Source: Auxenochlorella pyrenoidosa
Taxonomy: Eukaryota; Chlorophyta; Trebouxiophyceae; Chlorellales; Chlorellaceae
Reading direction: 5' to 3'
Assembly (NCBI GenBank): GCA_001430745.1
Contig: KQ482021.1
Coordinates: 828,327 to 857,963, forward strand
Length of the DNA: 29,637 nt
The position numbers and the translations under genes are program-made. The notes beneath the pieces are model-generated. The model searched no databases. It was not told where the DNA came from and was given only the letters and a program-made list of their open reading frames with translations. Positions 19,501-28,446 of the stretch are shown here, in pieces. Each line of letters begins with the position of its first letter. Position 1 is the first letter of the stretch.

Positions 19501-22500
19501 CCCTGCAGGCGCAGCTCGACCAGCATGCCGCTGCCATGGCGGCCACTGAGCAGCAGGTTGCTGCGCTGCAGGTCCAGCTGAGCGAGCAGGCGGCAGAGAA
19601 TGAGCAGCTGCGGGCCCAGCTGGGGGCACACCCGCCTGCTGCTGACGGTGACCAGAGGCAGCTGGTGGATGCGGCAGCAGAGCACGATGCATTGAAACAT
19701 GTGAGGGCGAGGGTAGGGCTGCCTGTGGCAGCTCGGTGAATACATGTCGGTCATGCATGCGTCAAAGTGTGTTGGCGCATGCAGGCGCATGCATGAGAGC
19801 AGTTCACTGGCGAGGCTTTGGCAGCGCTGTGGCATCCCCTCAGTGCATCGCTGCATCGCCAGGGTGTTGTCTGATTTCTCCCACTTTCCACCTGTCCTGC
19901 AGGCGCTCGCTGCCCGCGAGGCTGCGCTGGACAATAAGGAGAGCGTGGCTTCCGGCCTGGAGGCCCAACTGGCGCAGCATGATGCAGAGCTGGCGCAGCG
20001 TGATGCCGAGCTGGTGCAGCGCAGGGCTGACCTGGAAGCGGCTTCCGCAGAGGCAGCAGCGCTGCAGGAGCGCCTGGCCGCGTCGGAGCAGCGCATGCAG
20101 GAGCTGGCAGCAGCCAGCGGGGAGCTCGCACAGCTGCGAGAGCAGCTGGCCGCCAGCGAGGCAAGGGTGTACGCGCTTGCCGCCAGTGAGCAGCAGCTCG
20201 GCGAGCTGCGGGAGCAGTTGGCAGCCGCCGAGGCGCAGGTGCGCGAGCTGCAGGGCGGCAGCGCTGCCGCTGAGGTCACCACCCTCGAGGCGCAGGCCTC
20301 CATGGCCACGCTGCAGGTGGGGCAGGGGGTTGGGGGTCACTGGGCCTTCTGGCATGCTGCTGTCTCCGCCTTGCAGGGGACGGGCCACCGCTGGCAGGCC
20401 CATGTCCGGCCTGCAGGACAGCTGCAGGGCCCCCTTGCAGCCCCTTGCGGCCTGCATGTCGGCTGGGACATGCTGCCCATCTTGCCTGCATGCAGCTGGT
20501 CCCGGCAGCTTGCCCAGGCCTTGCTGCCTGCCTGTCGCCACCCGGCCTGCATGCGGCCGGTCCTGGCAGCTTGCCCACGCCTTGCTCCCTGCCTGTCCCC
20601 ACCCGGCCTGCAGGTGGACCTGGACATGGCGCAGGATGAGCTGCAGCAGCGGCAGCAGGAGCTGGAGGACGCCAAGGTGCGGCCCTGGGGTTGGGGGGTT
20701 GGGGGGGTTGGGGGGGGGGGGGGGGGGCGACGGGGGGACTAAAATTGTGGCAGCTGGCGCGTGCCTGGCTGGTGGCATGCCAGGACAGCGCTTGCTGCGT
20801 GAGGGCGCTGTTTAGGCACAGAGGTGCAGTACATGCCACCGTACACATTCCCTGGTGCCTGGCCCCCCTGCAGCTGGCTCTGGAGATGAAGGACGAGGCG
20901 CTTGCGGCGCTGGGCGGTTACGAGCAGCGCTGCAGGTGCGCCCCGAGTTCGACCGGCCTGCTGGCAGTTGCCTGCGCTGCTGCTGTCCACGCATGGTCTC
21001 TACACGCGCCAAGTCCTGGTGGAATGCTGATTTTTCACCAAACTCTTTTTCTGTTGTCCCTGGCCTGCAGGGAGCTGGAGGCTGCGGCCTCCGCCAAGGA
21101 TGCACACATTGCCTCGCTCGAGCTTCGCCTGCAGGTGGGGGCAGCGGCTGGAGGGCATGTTCTGCTGGCAGGACGTGCTGCTGCCAGCTGTCCGGCTCAC
21201 AGCGGCCTCGGAAGCATTCCTGTATGAGGGGTACAGTGCAGCAGCTCGCTGAAGCGCAGCCCTTGGTGTTCCTTCCCGGTGTTGCAGGAGATGCAGGACG
21301 CTGCCGCCGAGGCAGCCACCCAGGCCGAGGAGGCGGCTGCGCGAGCTGAGGAGGCTGCTGCTGCTGCCCTGGCAGAGGCCAAGGAGCGGGTGCAGGCGAG
21401 CTGAGGCTACTGCCGCACCCTAGCCAGACCCATCCAGACTACAGCTGGCCTGCCTCTCTGCCTGCACTATGTGCCATCAGGCTGTTCCTGTGCCTCCCCC
21501 TGCTTACCTCCCCTGCTTCCCTGTGCACAGTTTGCCGTGGCGACTGCGGTGGCAGAGAAGGATGCACAGCTGCATGCAGCCCAGGAGGCGCTCAGGCGCC
21601 AGCTGCAGCAGCAGCTGCAGCAGGCAGAGGCCGACCTCGAGGTGGGGCTGCTTGCTGTTGCATGCGCTGTTCATTCATCTGTCATTTCATCAAATGTCCA
21701 CTCTGTGCACGAGTGTTCTGCTGGGACGCCCGCTGCTGCCTGTGCTGTGCTTTAAGTGTTCTGCCGCGGGCCACATCTCCGCCCTGCGTCCATTGTGTGA
21801 TGCACGCAAGTTTGGCGGTGCAGCTTCGTCAGGGTTGCCCGCCTACGCAGCTACAAGGTGCGCTGCATCGAGCCTCTGCTTCCCACATGCATTCACTCTG
21901 TGTGTTACCCCTGGCCTGCGCTGCGAACCGTCCCCGCACCCCTGCAGTCCACCGTCGCCAACATCACCGCCCGCAAGGATGCCGAGATTGCCTCCATGCG
22001 CTCCCAGCTGGAGGGCTCCCAGGCCGCGCTGGCCGAGGCGCAGGCACAGCTGGAGCAGGCACAGGCGACCGTCCAGGTGCTGCCAAGCAGGGGTGACCGC
22101 TCGTGTGCATCTGGTTGTGCTGCGCGGCTGCCTGCATGGCTGCCCGCACCTGGTGGCTAGGCTGCAAGACCCGTGCATTCAATTCCAGCTTCCCCCTCGA
22201 CCCACTTGTGCAGGCCGCGGAGGCTGCCTCTGCAGCAGGCGCCTCGCAGGAGCTGGCGGCGGCGCAGCAGCGCTGCAAGGAGCTGGAAAAGAAGTTTGCG
22301 GTGGCGCGCAAGAAGATCCAGGTGGGCCGGGCTCGCCGAGCTTGTTGTGGGCAACCCATAAATGGCATGGGTCTGTGTTGAAAGTTCCATTGCGGTAAGA
22401 CACGCTTTGAGCCCAAACAAGCAAGCAAGCAGGGAGGTTGCAGTTTGCACAGTGTTGAGGCTGTGTGCATGGCCTTGCAGGCGCTGCGTGTTGGCATCGC

Positions 22501-25500
22501 TGGCGTGTTGCGCACTTCATTCCTCACTCTAGAGTGTCCATACCCCCCAAACCTCTGCAGGCGCAGCAGCAGGAGCAGGCCGCTGCCACCGAGGCCGCCG
22601 CTGCGCGCGAGGCCGAGCTCTCTGCCCTGCGGCAGCAGCTGGCAGAAGCCAACCAACAGCGCGAGGCGGCGGCTGCCGCCGAAGCCGAGCTTGCCGCGCT
22701 GCGCCAGCAGCTGAGCGAGGTGGGCGAGCAGCACGAGACGGCAGTCGCTGATGCGGCGGCGGCTGCAGAGGCTGAGGTGGCGGCCCTGCGGCAGCAGCTG
22801 GAGGCGGCGCAGGCGCTGCAGGAGCAGCTGGGCGCAGAGCAGGCTGCGCTGCAGCAGCAGGTGGAGAGCATGGCGGCCGAGCACCAGCAGGTGGGCGCCA
22901 CTGGCAGCCAAACCTACGTCTGATGCTGCTGCTGCTGCTGCTGCTGCCCAGTGCTGCTGCACAGGAGTGCCCGCCGCAATCTAGCACTCCATTATACCGC
23001 TGGTTGCCGCCTCGCAGCTCTCCCTTGCTGGCCCTCAGCCGGCGTGCGCTACCGTGTCCTGCTGCCCCCCCTGCAGGAGCTGGGCACGCTGGAAGAGGAG
23101 AACCTGAAGCTGATGGAGCTGCTGGAGGGCAAGACGGTGGGTGGCGCAGCCGCTGCGGCCGGGCGGCAGGGGCGGCGGGGCAGCAGGGGCGGCGGCAGGG
23201 TGGCAAGGGTGGCGGGGTGGCAGGGGCGGCTTGGGTGTTTGGCTGGGGGCGAGGCACACACGGGGTGTGGGGCACATGAGCCGGGGGCCGAGCTGTGTAC
23301 AGCAATCTGTCAATGGAAGCAGCGGGGTGTCAGCTCCCTGCATTGCTCTGCTGAGACAGCGAGCCTGCATGGTCAGCTGCCGGTCACGCTCCCTAGTGCC
23401 ACTGGTGACACTCCCCGGGTGCCGTGCTCGATGAACCCATGCAGGAGCAGCTTGAGCATGCGACCAACGAGATTGCCGAGCTGCGCGCCGCAGTTGAGTC
23501 GGGCAGCTCGGCGGCAGCAGCCGAGGCGGCCCTGCTGCGCCAGGAGTCGACTGCAGCGCAGACAGCAGCCTCTGCGCAGCTGGAAGCTCTGGCGGCGCAG
23601 CTGGAGGCGGTGCAGGCAGAGCTGGAGGCAGCAAGGCAGCAGGCCGCGGATGCCGCAGCGGTCGCGGAGCAGCGGCAGCAGCGGCAGGCTGAGCTGGAGG
23701 CCGAGCTGGCTGCCAGGCTGGCACAGCTGGAGGAGCTGCAGAAGAAGCAGGAGGGTGCAAAAGCAGCGATTGAGGCGGCGGCCGAAGCCGCCAAGGCGCA
23801 GGAGGTCCAGCTGGGAGAGGTGCAGGAGCAGCTTCTGCAGCGGGATGCTGCGGTGCACGAGCTGCGGCGACAGCAGGAGGCCGCAGCGCAGGAGCATGAG
23901 GCGGCCCTGGCCGCAGCTGCCGACGATGCCGCCATGCTGCGCGAGGTGAGCCCTGTGTCAAAGTGGGCAGCGCCACGCTCGCGCTGCCAATCCTGTGCCT
24001 AGTCTGCCTGCGCCTGCCCTATCCCGCCTTTACAAGGGGCATGCGGATACTTTGTTCTGAGCCTTTTTCGCCCCGCCCCTCCCCATGCCTCCTTGTCTCC
24101 CTGCAGGAGCTGGGTGACCAGCATGAGATGATCTCCTCCCTCCGCGAGTCCCTCGCCGCCGCCGCCGAGGCCCAGGCCGCTGCAGAGGCGGCTGCTGCCC
24201 GGGCCGCCACCGAGGCTGAGGAGGCGCGCCAGTCGGCTGCGGCGGCTGCCGCCGGGGAGGCTGCCGCCAGGGATGAGGAGCTCAAGAAGTTCAAGCTGCA
24301 GCTGGTCAAGGCCAAGAAGCTGCGAGCAGCGGATGCCGAGCGGTGAGCAAGGCTGGGCTGGGGCGGGCCGGGGAAGTGATGCGCCCACACGATGCGGCAG
24401 GAGGGTGGCAGATGGGTCACGTGCAAGAGCTTTCTGCCACACAGTGTCATTTTCCATGCGTCAGAGAGATACTGAACAAAAGCTGGGTCCTATGGCTGTT
24501 CCCCCTGAATGCAGCATCGCCGCGCTGGAGGCGGAGCGTGACCAACTGCTGGCGGCAGCCGCAGTGCAGCCCGCCCCAGAGGAGCGTGAGCACGCAGCCG
24601 CAGAGGCAGCCGCCCTGGCTGCCGCCCTGCAGCAGCGCGACGCTGAGCTGGCAGCCCTGCGTGCTGAGCTGGCTGCAGCGAATGAGGCGGTCGCGGCTGC
24701 AGCTGCCGCGGCTGCCGAGCAGCACCGCCAGGCCGAGCTGCTGCAGCACGAGCTGGCAACTGCCAGGAGCGAGGCTGCCGCGGCAGTGGAGGCAGCAACG
24801 GCTGCAGAGGAGAAGCAGCTGGAGCTGGCTGCTGCCCAAGAGCAAGCTGCGGATGCGGCGCGGGCTGCTACGGCAGCCGACCACGATCGGTTCGAGGCGC
24901 TGCAGCACGAGCTGGCGGCAGCGCGGGCCGAGGCGGCCGCGGCTGCCGAGGCAGCCGCTGCCGCTGAGCAGCGGGTGCTCGAAGTGGGCGCAGCCAAGCA
25001 GGCAGAGCTGGATGCCGCCCTTGCTGCCGCCGCTGTGGAGTCGGCCCGGCTGCAGCAGCTGGAGCAGGAGGTGGGGGCAGCGCGGCTGGTAGCCGAGGCC
25101 TCGGAGCAAAAGGTTGCCGACCTGACTGCCGCCCGGCAGCAAGAGATGGAGCGCGCCTACTCTGCGGTGGCAGAGGACGAGCAGCGCATCAGCCAGCTGC
25201 AGCGCGAGCTGGAGGCGGCTCGGGAGGAGGCTGCCGCGGCGCAGGAGCGCTGCGCCGCGCTGGCGGGCAGCCTGGAGGATCTTGCGGCAGCGCAGGAGCG
25301 CGAGGCGGCGGCGGCTGCCGACGCCGCTGCCGCACGGGAACGCGTTGCTGCGCTGGAGCAGCAGGCGGCGTCCTCCGCGGAGCAGCAGCAGGAACTGCTG
25401 GAGCTGTTGGAACTCCAGCAGAGCCAGCTGGCTGCGGCCGCCGCCGCTGCAAGCGCTGCAGGCGCGGCAGGCGCGGCGGGCGTGGCAGCACCCGCCGACG

Positions 25501-27973
25501 CCGGCGAGGTGGCAGCGCTGCGCCAGGAGCTGGAGGCGCTGCGAGCGCGCCTGCAGGTGGGCATGCTGATGTGTTGTTCGGTGGGCACTGCACTTCCTGT
25601 GACCTCGCTGCGCCGCACTAGCTTGCCTGCCGCGGCAGGCCAGGGCCAGAGGGCGCATTTGTTTTACGTTCGCAGCGTGTGCCCGCTTGCAGCGTGTGCC
25701 CACGCGCTGCGCCCCCACCTGCTCCCTATTCCTCCTGCAGGCCCTGGAGCCGCTGCCCGCAGAGGTGGAGGCCCTTCGCGCCGAGGTGGCCTCTGGGGAG
25801 GAGACCCTCACTGACTGCCTGACCAGCCTGGGCCAGGAGGAGGCCAAGGTGGGGTGGTGTGATGTGGGGGTATATGTGGGTGGGGTGTGTGTGTGCACGT
25901 GTGCGCGCGGGAGTGGGAGGGTTCTTGCCTTACACGGGAGCTGCTTCTCTGCCTGCTCGCCTGCCCGTCCTGCTGTTGTAAACAGCAGCCCTAGTCCAGG
26001 GACCGCACGCAACACGGTGCCCCCACGCTGCCTGCATTCCAGCTGCCTGCACTCCAGCTTTGCAGTCACCAGCTCTTGCACCCCTGCCTTCCACTGTCCT
26101 CCAACCCTGCCTGCTGCCGATTGGTCCATTTGCCTTGTTCCCACCAAGCTCTTCCCCTTACCCCCGCTCCCCCCCCCCCACACACCCCTACCCTTCGCCC
26201 AGGTGGCCCGCCTGGTGGAGCTGCTGGTTGAGAGGGGCGAGGCAGAGGAGCGTGTGCTGGAGGTGCTGGCCCAGGTGAGGCGCCCTGCTGGTAGCGATAC
26301 TGGTGGTGAGGTTGAATGGAGGGGCATGCGCTGCTGCACAAGCAGCATGAGTGATGCAGGCCTGCAAGCAACAGCAGGACGTGATCTGCTGGGCGCCCGC
26401 TGCCCTGCTGCCCTGTTGCCGGGCGCCTGGAGGGCGCCGCTGTGCCCACACTGCTGCTGGCCGTGCTGTGCAGGTGGAGGAGGAGGCTGGGTGGGGCGAC
26501 GACGGCCCCGAGGATCAGCTGGCAGATGATGCTGCATCTGAGGTTGGCGAGGCTGGTGCAGCTGCAGCAGACGCTGAGAACGACGGCCGTGCAGCCGTCC
26601 AGTCGCAGCAGGGAGACTGGCCTTCCGACCCAGCTGCCGCGGCAGCAGAGGTGGCCTCCTGGATGCAGCCCGCAGCGGAGCAGGCGCACGCCGCAGCGGC
26701 GGAACACGCCTGGGCGCAGCAGCCGCAGCAGGAGGGTTGGCCTTCCGATGAAGGGGCAGGTGCTGCCGAGGAAGCAGCAGGGTGGGAGCAGCCGGCGCAG
26801 CAGGAAGGCTGGTCAACCGATGCCGGCGTAGCAGTTGAGGAGGCATCGGGCTGGGAGCAGCCACAGCAGCCGCAGCCTTGGCCCACGGCCGACACGAGTG
26901 CTCTGGCAGAGGAGGCGGCTGGCTGGGGGCAGTCAGAGCAGCTGGCAGAGGACGAGCTTGCAGCCTGGGACCAGCCTCGGCAGGATGCGGCGGAAGATGG
27001 AGCAGCCTTGGAGCAGCCGGCAGGCTGGCACACCGACGCCGCCGCAGCTGCAGAGGAGGCAGCAGGCTGGGAGCAGCCGCAGCAGCAGGCGGGCTGGCAC
27101 ACCGACGTCGCCGCAGCTGCAGAGGAGGCAGCAGGATGGGAGCAGCCGCAGGAGCAGGCGGGCTGGCCTGGCGAAGTGCCTGCAACCGCCGAGGACGCCT
27201 CGGGCTGGGAGCAGCAGGCGGGGCAGCCCAGCCAACCCGAAGCAGCAGCCCAAGAGGTGGCGGAGTGGCAGCAGCAGGAGGGCTGGCCCACCGACGCCAC
27301 AGCGGCAGCGCATGAGGCAGCTGGCTGGGAGCAGGCAGAGCCTGCTGCTGCTGGGCACGCACCAGCTTGGGGGCAGGGCCAGCCCGAGGAGCAAGCACCC
27401 TTCCTGGAGCAGGCCCCGTCAGCTGGGCCGCCGGCTGCCTGGGATCAACCCCCTGGCGAGGGGGCGGCTGCAGCATGGCAGCAGCACGAGGGGTGGCCCG
27501 GAGAGGGCGCTACTGCAGCTGAGGAGGTGGCCGGCTGGGAGCAGCCGGAAGATGCGGCACAGCTGCAGCTTGTTGAGGACAGCCCCGCCGCCGTGCCCGA
27601 CGCAGAAGATGCGTCGGCGCCGGTGCAGCAGCGCACCGCCAGCTGGCAGGCCGCAGCCGAGGCCATCCCCACCGAGCATGGCGACGGGGCCGGCTGGCAG
27701 GATGCGTTTGGCAGCGCCCAGGGCTGGCCAGCGGCGGCGCCGCAGGAGGCCGCCGGCGTGGGCGAGCTGGCGGCTTTTGAAGACGTCAACCTGGGTGGCG
27801 GCAGCGGCACCGACGCTGGCGGCGCGGCCTCTGGCTGGCACACCCAGCAGGCGGGCCCCTTTGGCTGGGCTGAGGAGCAGGCGTCTGCCGGCTATGCTTG
27901 GAGTCAGCCAGCCCAGCAGCAGCAGCAGCAGGAGGCCGAGGGCTGGGGCGGCTTTGGGGATGACCTCACCTGA
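13523..27973 (+). CDS. Giant SEC16-tail-like / golgin-like coiled-coil protein with Trp repeats (3114 aa)
   Basis: Twenty-six exons: 13523-13609, 13782-13847, 14111-14887, 15099-15326, 15538-15609, 15812-16685, 16846-17247, 17435-17551, 17736-17809, 17961-19700, 19903-20316, 20614-20676, 20874-20935, 21071-21134, 21288-21395, 21531-21641, 21948-22076, 22214-22321, 22561-22890, 23077-23136, 23445-23945, 24107-24342, 24515-25556, 25741-25848, 26203-26274, 26474-27973. All phases close, so I call one gene. Order: SEC16-tail-like module (1-123); Ala- and Pro-rich linker with a Tyr-rich patch (about 387-430); HQxDxW repeats (996-1119); EGWG repeats (1159-1333); coiled coil (about 1375-2615); Gly-Trp tail (2616-3114). 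No transmembrane segment is seen. The likely role is a tether or scaffold at ER exit sites or Golgi (inference). Intron 15 appears to use a GC donor (CAG|GCGAGC); a GTGCAG six bases earlier is also in phase. Exons between 15 and 25 could be mis-joined in places. Confidence 0.8.
13589..14326 (+). other. SEC16 C-terminal-tail-like module (residues 23-123)
   Basis: Spread over exons 1-3. It reads GFFGRLF (23-29), KLGDKLSMYYNEELKCW (39-55), PGEEDE (58-63), AAPPI (75-79) and SRRGVASRY (108-116). From memory, plant SEC16/MAIGO5 ends with the same ordered blocks: an aromatic GWFGR-type stretch, a lysine-rich link, KLGE..FYYDE.LKRW, a Glu-rich patch, APPP and a final SRY. The match is to short blocks only. 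The central conserved SEC16 domain is not present in this window. Confidence 0.55.
18249..18618 (+). repeat. EEPPxHQxDxWxGExLSP protein repeats in exon 10
   Basis: Four clear copies, EEPPFHQQDGWEGEPLSP, EEPPFHQEDSWDGEPLSP, EEPPVHQQDSWAGEQLSP and EEPPAHQLDSWAGESLED, with a fifth degenerate copy (PAHQQPADGWEGE) between the first two. Each joins an acidic Pro-rich start to an invariant Trp. The spacing between copies varies, so they have been kept by selection or recent duplication. I know no named domain with this consensus. Confidence 0.9.
18738..19260 (+). repeat. EGWG acidic repeats in exon 10
   Basis: Four EGWG cores: EGWGDLDEEPWGAIEEE, EGWGDDGLVDILPSAPEA, EGWGLADTLPPAPEAAP and EGWGDDGLTDVLPAGTEA. 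The DD-G-L-x-D-x-L-P extension is shared by two copies and partly by the third. Acidic Trp or Phe peptides of this kind bind gamma-adaptin ear and GAE domains in other eukaryotes; here that is only inference. Confidence 0.85.
20485..20613 (+). repeat. 61-bp tandem repeat running into the intron 11 acceptor
   Basis: Two full 61-bp units start at 20485 and 20546, each opening CCTGCATGC; a third begins at 20607 as CCTGCAG and forms the splice acceptor of exon 12. The acceptor differs from the intronic copies by a T-to-G change after CCTGCA. More decayed CCTGCATG segments lie just upstream (about 20430-20470). Confidence 0.85.
20687..20736 (+). repeat. Long G-tract cluster in intron 12
   Basis: G runs of 4, 6, 7, 17 and 6, the first four separated by TT, start ten bases after the intron 12 donor. 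The pattern resembles telomere-like TTGGGG and could fold as a G-quadruplex in DNA or pre-mRNA. The 17-base run is also a likely site of length error in sequencing. Confidence 0.8.
23137..23240 (+). repeat. GGCAGGGGCGGC-rich intron start (intron 20)
   Basis: The first 100 bases of the intron after exon 20 are a degenerate purine-rich minisatellite based on GGCAGGGGCGGC and GGTGGCAGGG. Many G3-G4 runs make it another quadruplex candidate right after a donor site. Confidence 0.6.
25885..25909. repeat. 25-bp alternating purine-pyrimidine run in intron 24
   Basis: An unbroken alternation of GT, GC and AC dinucleotides, ending CGCGCG, lies 37 bases after the intron 24 donor. Such runs can adopt Z-DNA under negative supercoiling. 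It may also simply be a dinucleotide microsatellite. Confidence 0.7.
26474..27973 (+). repeat. Gly-Trp repeat tail in exon 26 (499 residues)
   Basis: The terminal exon encodes about ten imperfect copies of a 23-residue unit with consensus GW(P/H/S)(S/T)D, Ala-rich, EEAAGWEQPQQQ. Two adjacent copies (27020-27088 and 27089-27157) are nearly identical in DNA, so the array has grown recently. I count about 32 Trp, of which about 20 are Gly-Trp, and the tail ends EGWGGFGDDLT. Only one Cys-free, acidic, probably disordered chain is predicted, with no membrane segment. Confidence 0.9.
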
Positions 27974-28446
27974 GGCGTTGCCTGCAGTGCGGCGCAAGAC
28001 ATGGGCCCTGCACGGCTTGATCCACACCATGCACTGCTTTCATCTTCATCCTTCCTCTGCTCTTCTCATCTCTGACCTCCCGCTCTGTGTTCTCTGTGCT
28101 TGTGTGTGACAGGCCGGCCGTGTTGCAGGCCGGCTGTTGAAGCTACGCGACCGTGTGATTGTGTACATGCAGGCTAGGCAACAAAGAATGGGCAGAGGGG
28201 CCAAGGAGCAGAGGGTTGCAGAAAGAGCAGAGGTCGAGGAAAACTGGGTCGAGGGAAGGTGGGCATGTGCAACAAGTGGCCCAAGCTATACAATGCAAAA
28301 CTGAGGAGAGGCATGCTATGGGGCTGGTAAAGAAGGGGTTTCTGTGCAACTGGCGAAACGTTGAGTCCTGGATGCAACTGTTAGGGAGGCTCGGTCATGC
28401 GCTGCTGGTGGGTGCGGCTGGGCACGGCATGCTGCTGTGGACGCGA
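27974..28446. other. Convergent 3' region with a GC-rich hairpin
   Basis: Between the TGA of the giant gene and the TAA of the right-hand - strand gene. A near-perfect inverted repeat, ACAGGCCGGC (28109-28118) against GCCGGCTGT (28129-28137), could form a hairpin in the 3' UTR. Bases about 28178-28265 are strongly purine-rich on the + strand. No TGTAA motif or supported ORF is seen. Confidence 0.45.

Larger units (their letters stand above)
19385..26274 (+). other. Coiled-coil region encoded by exons 10-25
   Basis: From about residue 1375 to 2615 the protein is almost entirely Ala, Glu, Gln, Leu, Arg and Asp with leucines in heptad spacing (for example LAQRDAELVQRRADLEAAS; LRQQLAEANQQREAAAAAE). 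Proline is nearly absent until about residue 2557. This is the profile of golgins and other long tethers. Most introns here are phase 0, and exons 15, 18 and 24 are each exactly 108 nt. The third exon before the end (ALEPLPAEVEALR...) begins to break the helix. Confidence 0.8.

Noticed and set aside
20485..20613. Possible CRISPR-like array
   Set aside because: Head-to-tail 61-bp units without distinct spacers, inside a eukaryotic intron; this is a simple tandem repeat.
21390..21395. GTGCAG as the donor of giant-gene intron 15
   Set aside because: It keeps phase 0 but fits the consensus poorly; CAG|GCGAGC two codons later matches the other GC donors. Not excluded.
24447..27476. A 1009-codon open frame on the - strand
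   Set aside because: It lies antisense to the coiled-coil and GW-repeat exons and crosses several of their introns. Antisense of Ala/Gln/Glu-rich GC-rich coding DNA is commonly open, and its Pro/Arg/Leu-rich product has no domain-like pattern.
13523..27973. Splitting the giant gene into two or three genes
   Set aside because: Every junction tested closes in phase across 25 introns without needing a new start, and no internal polyadenylation signal or promoter-like gap was seen. Transcript data could still change this.
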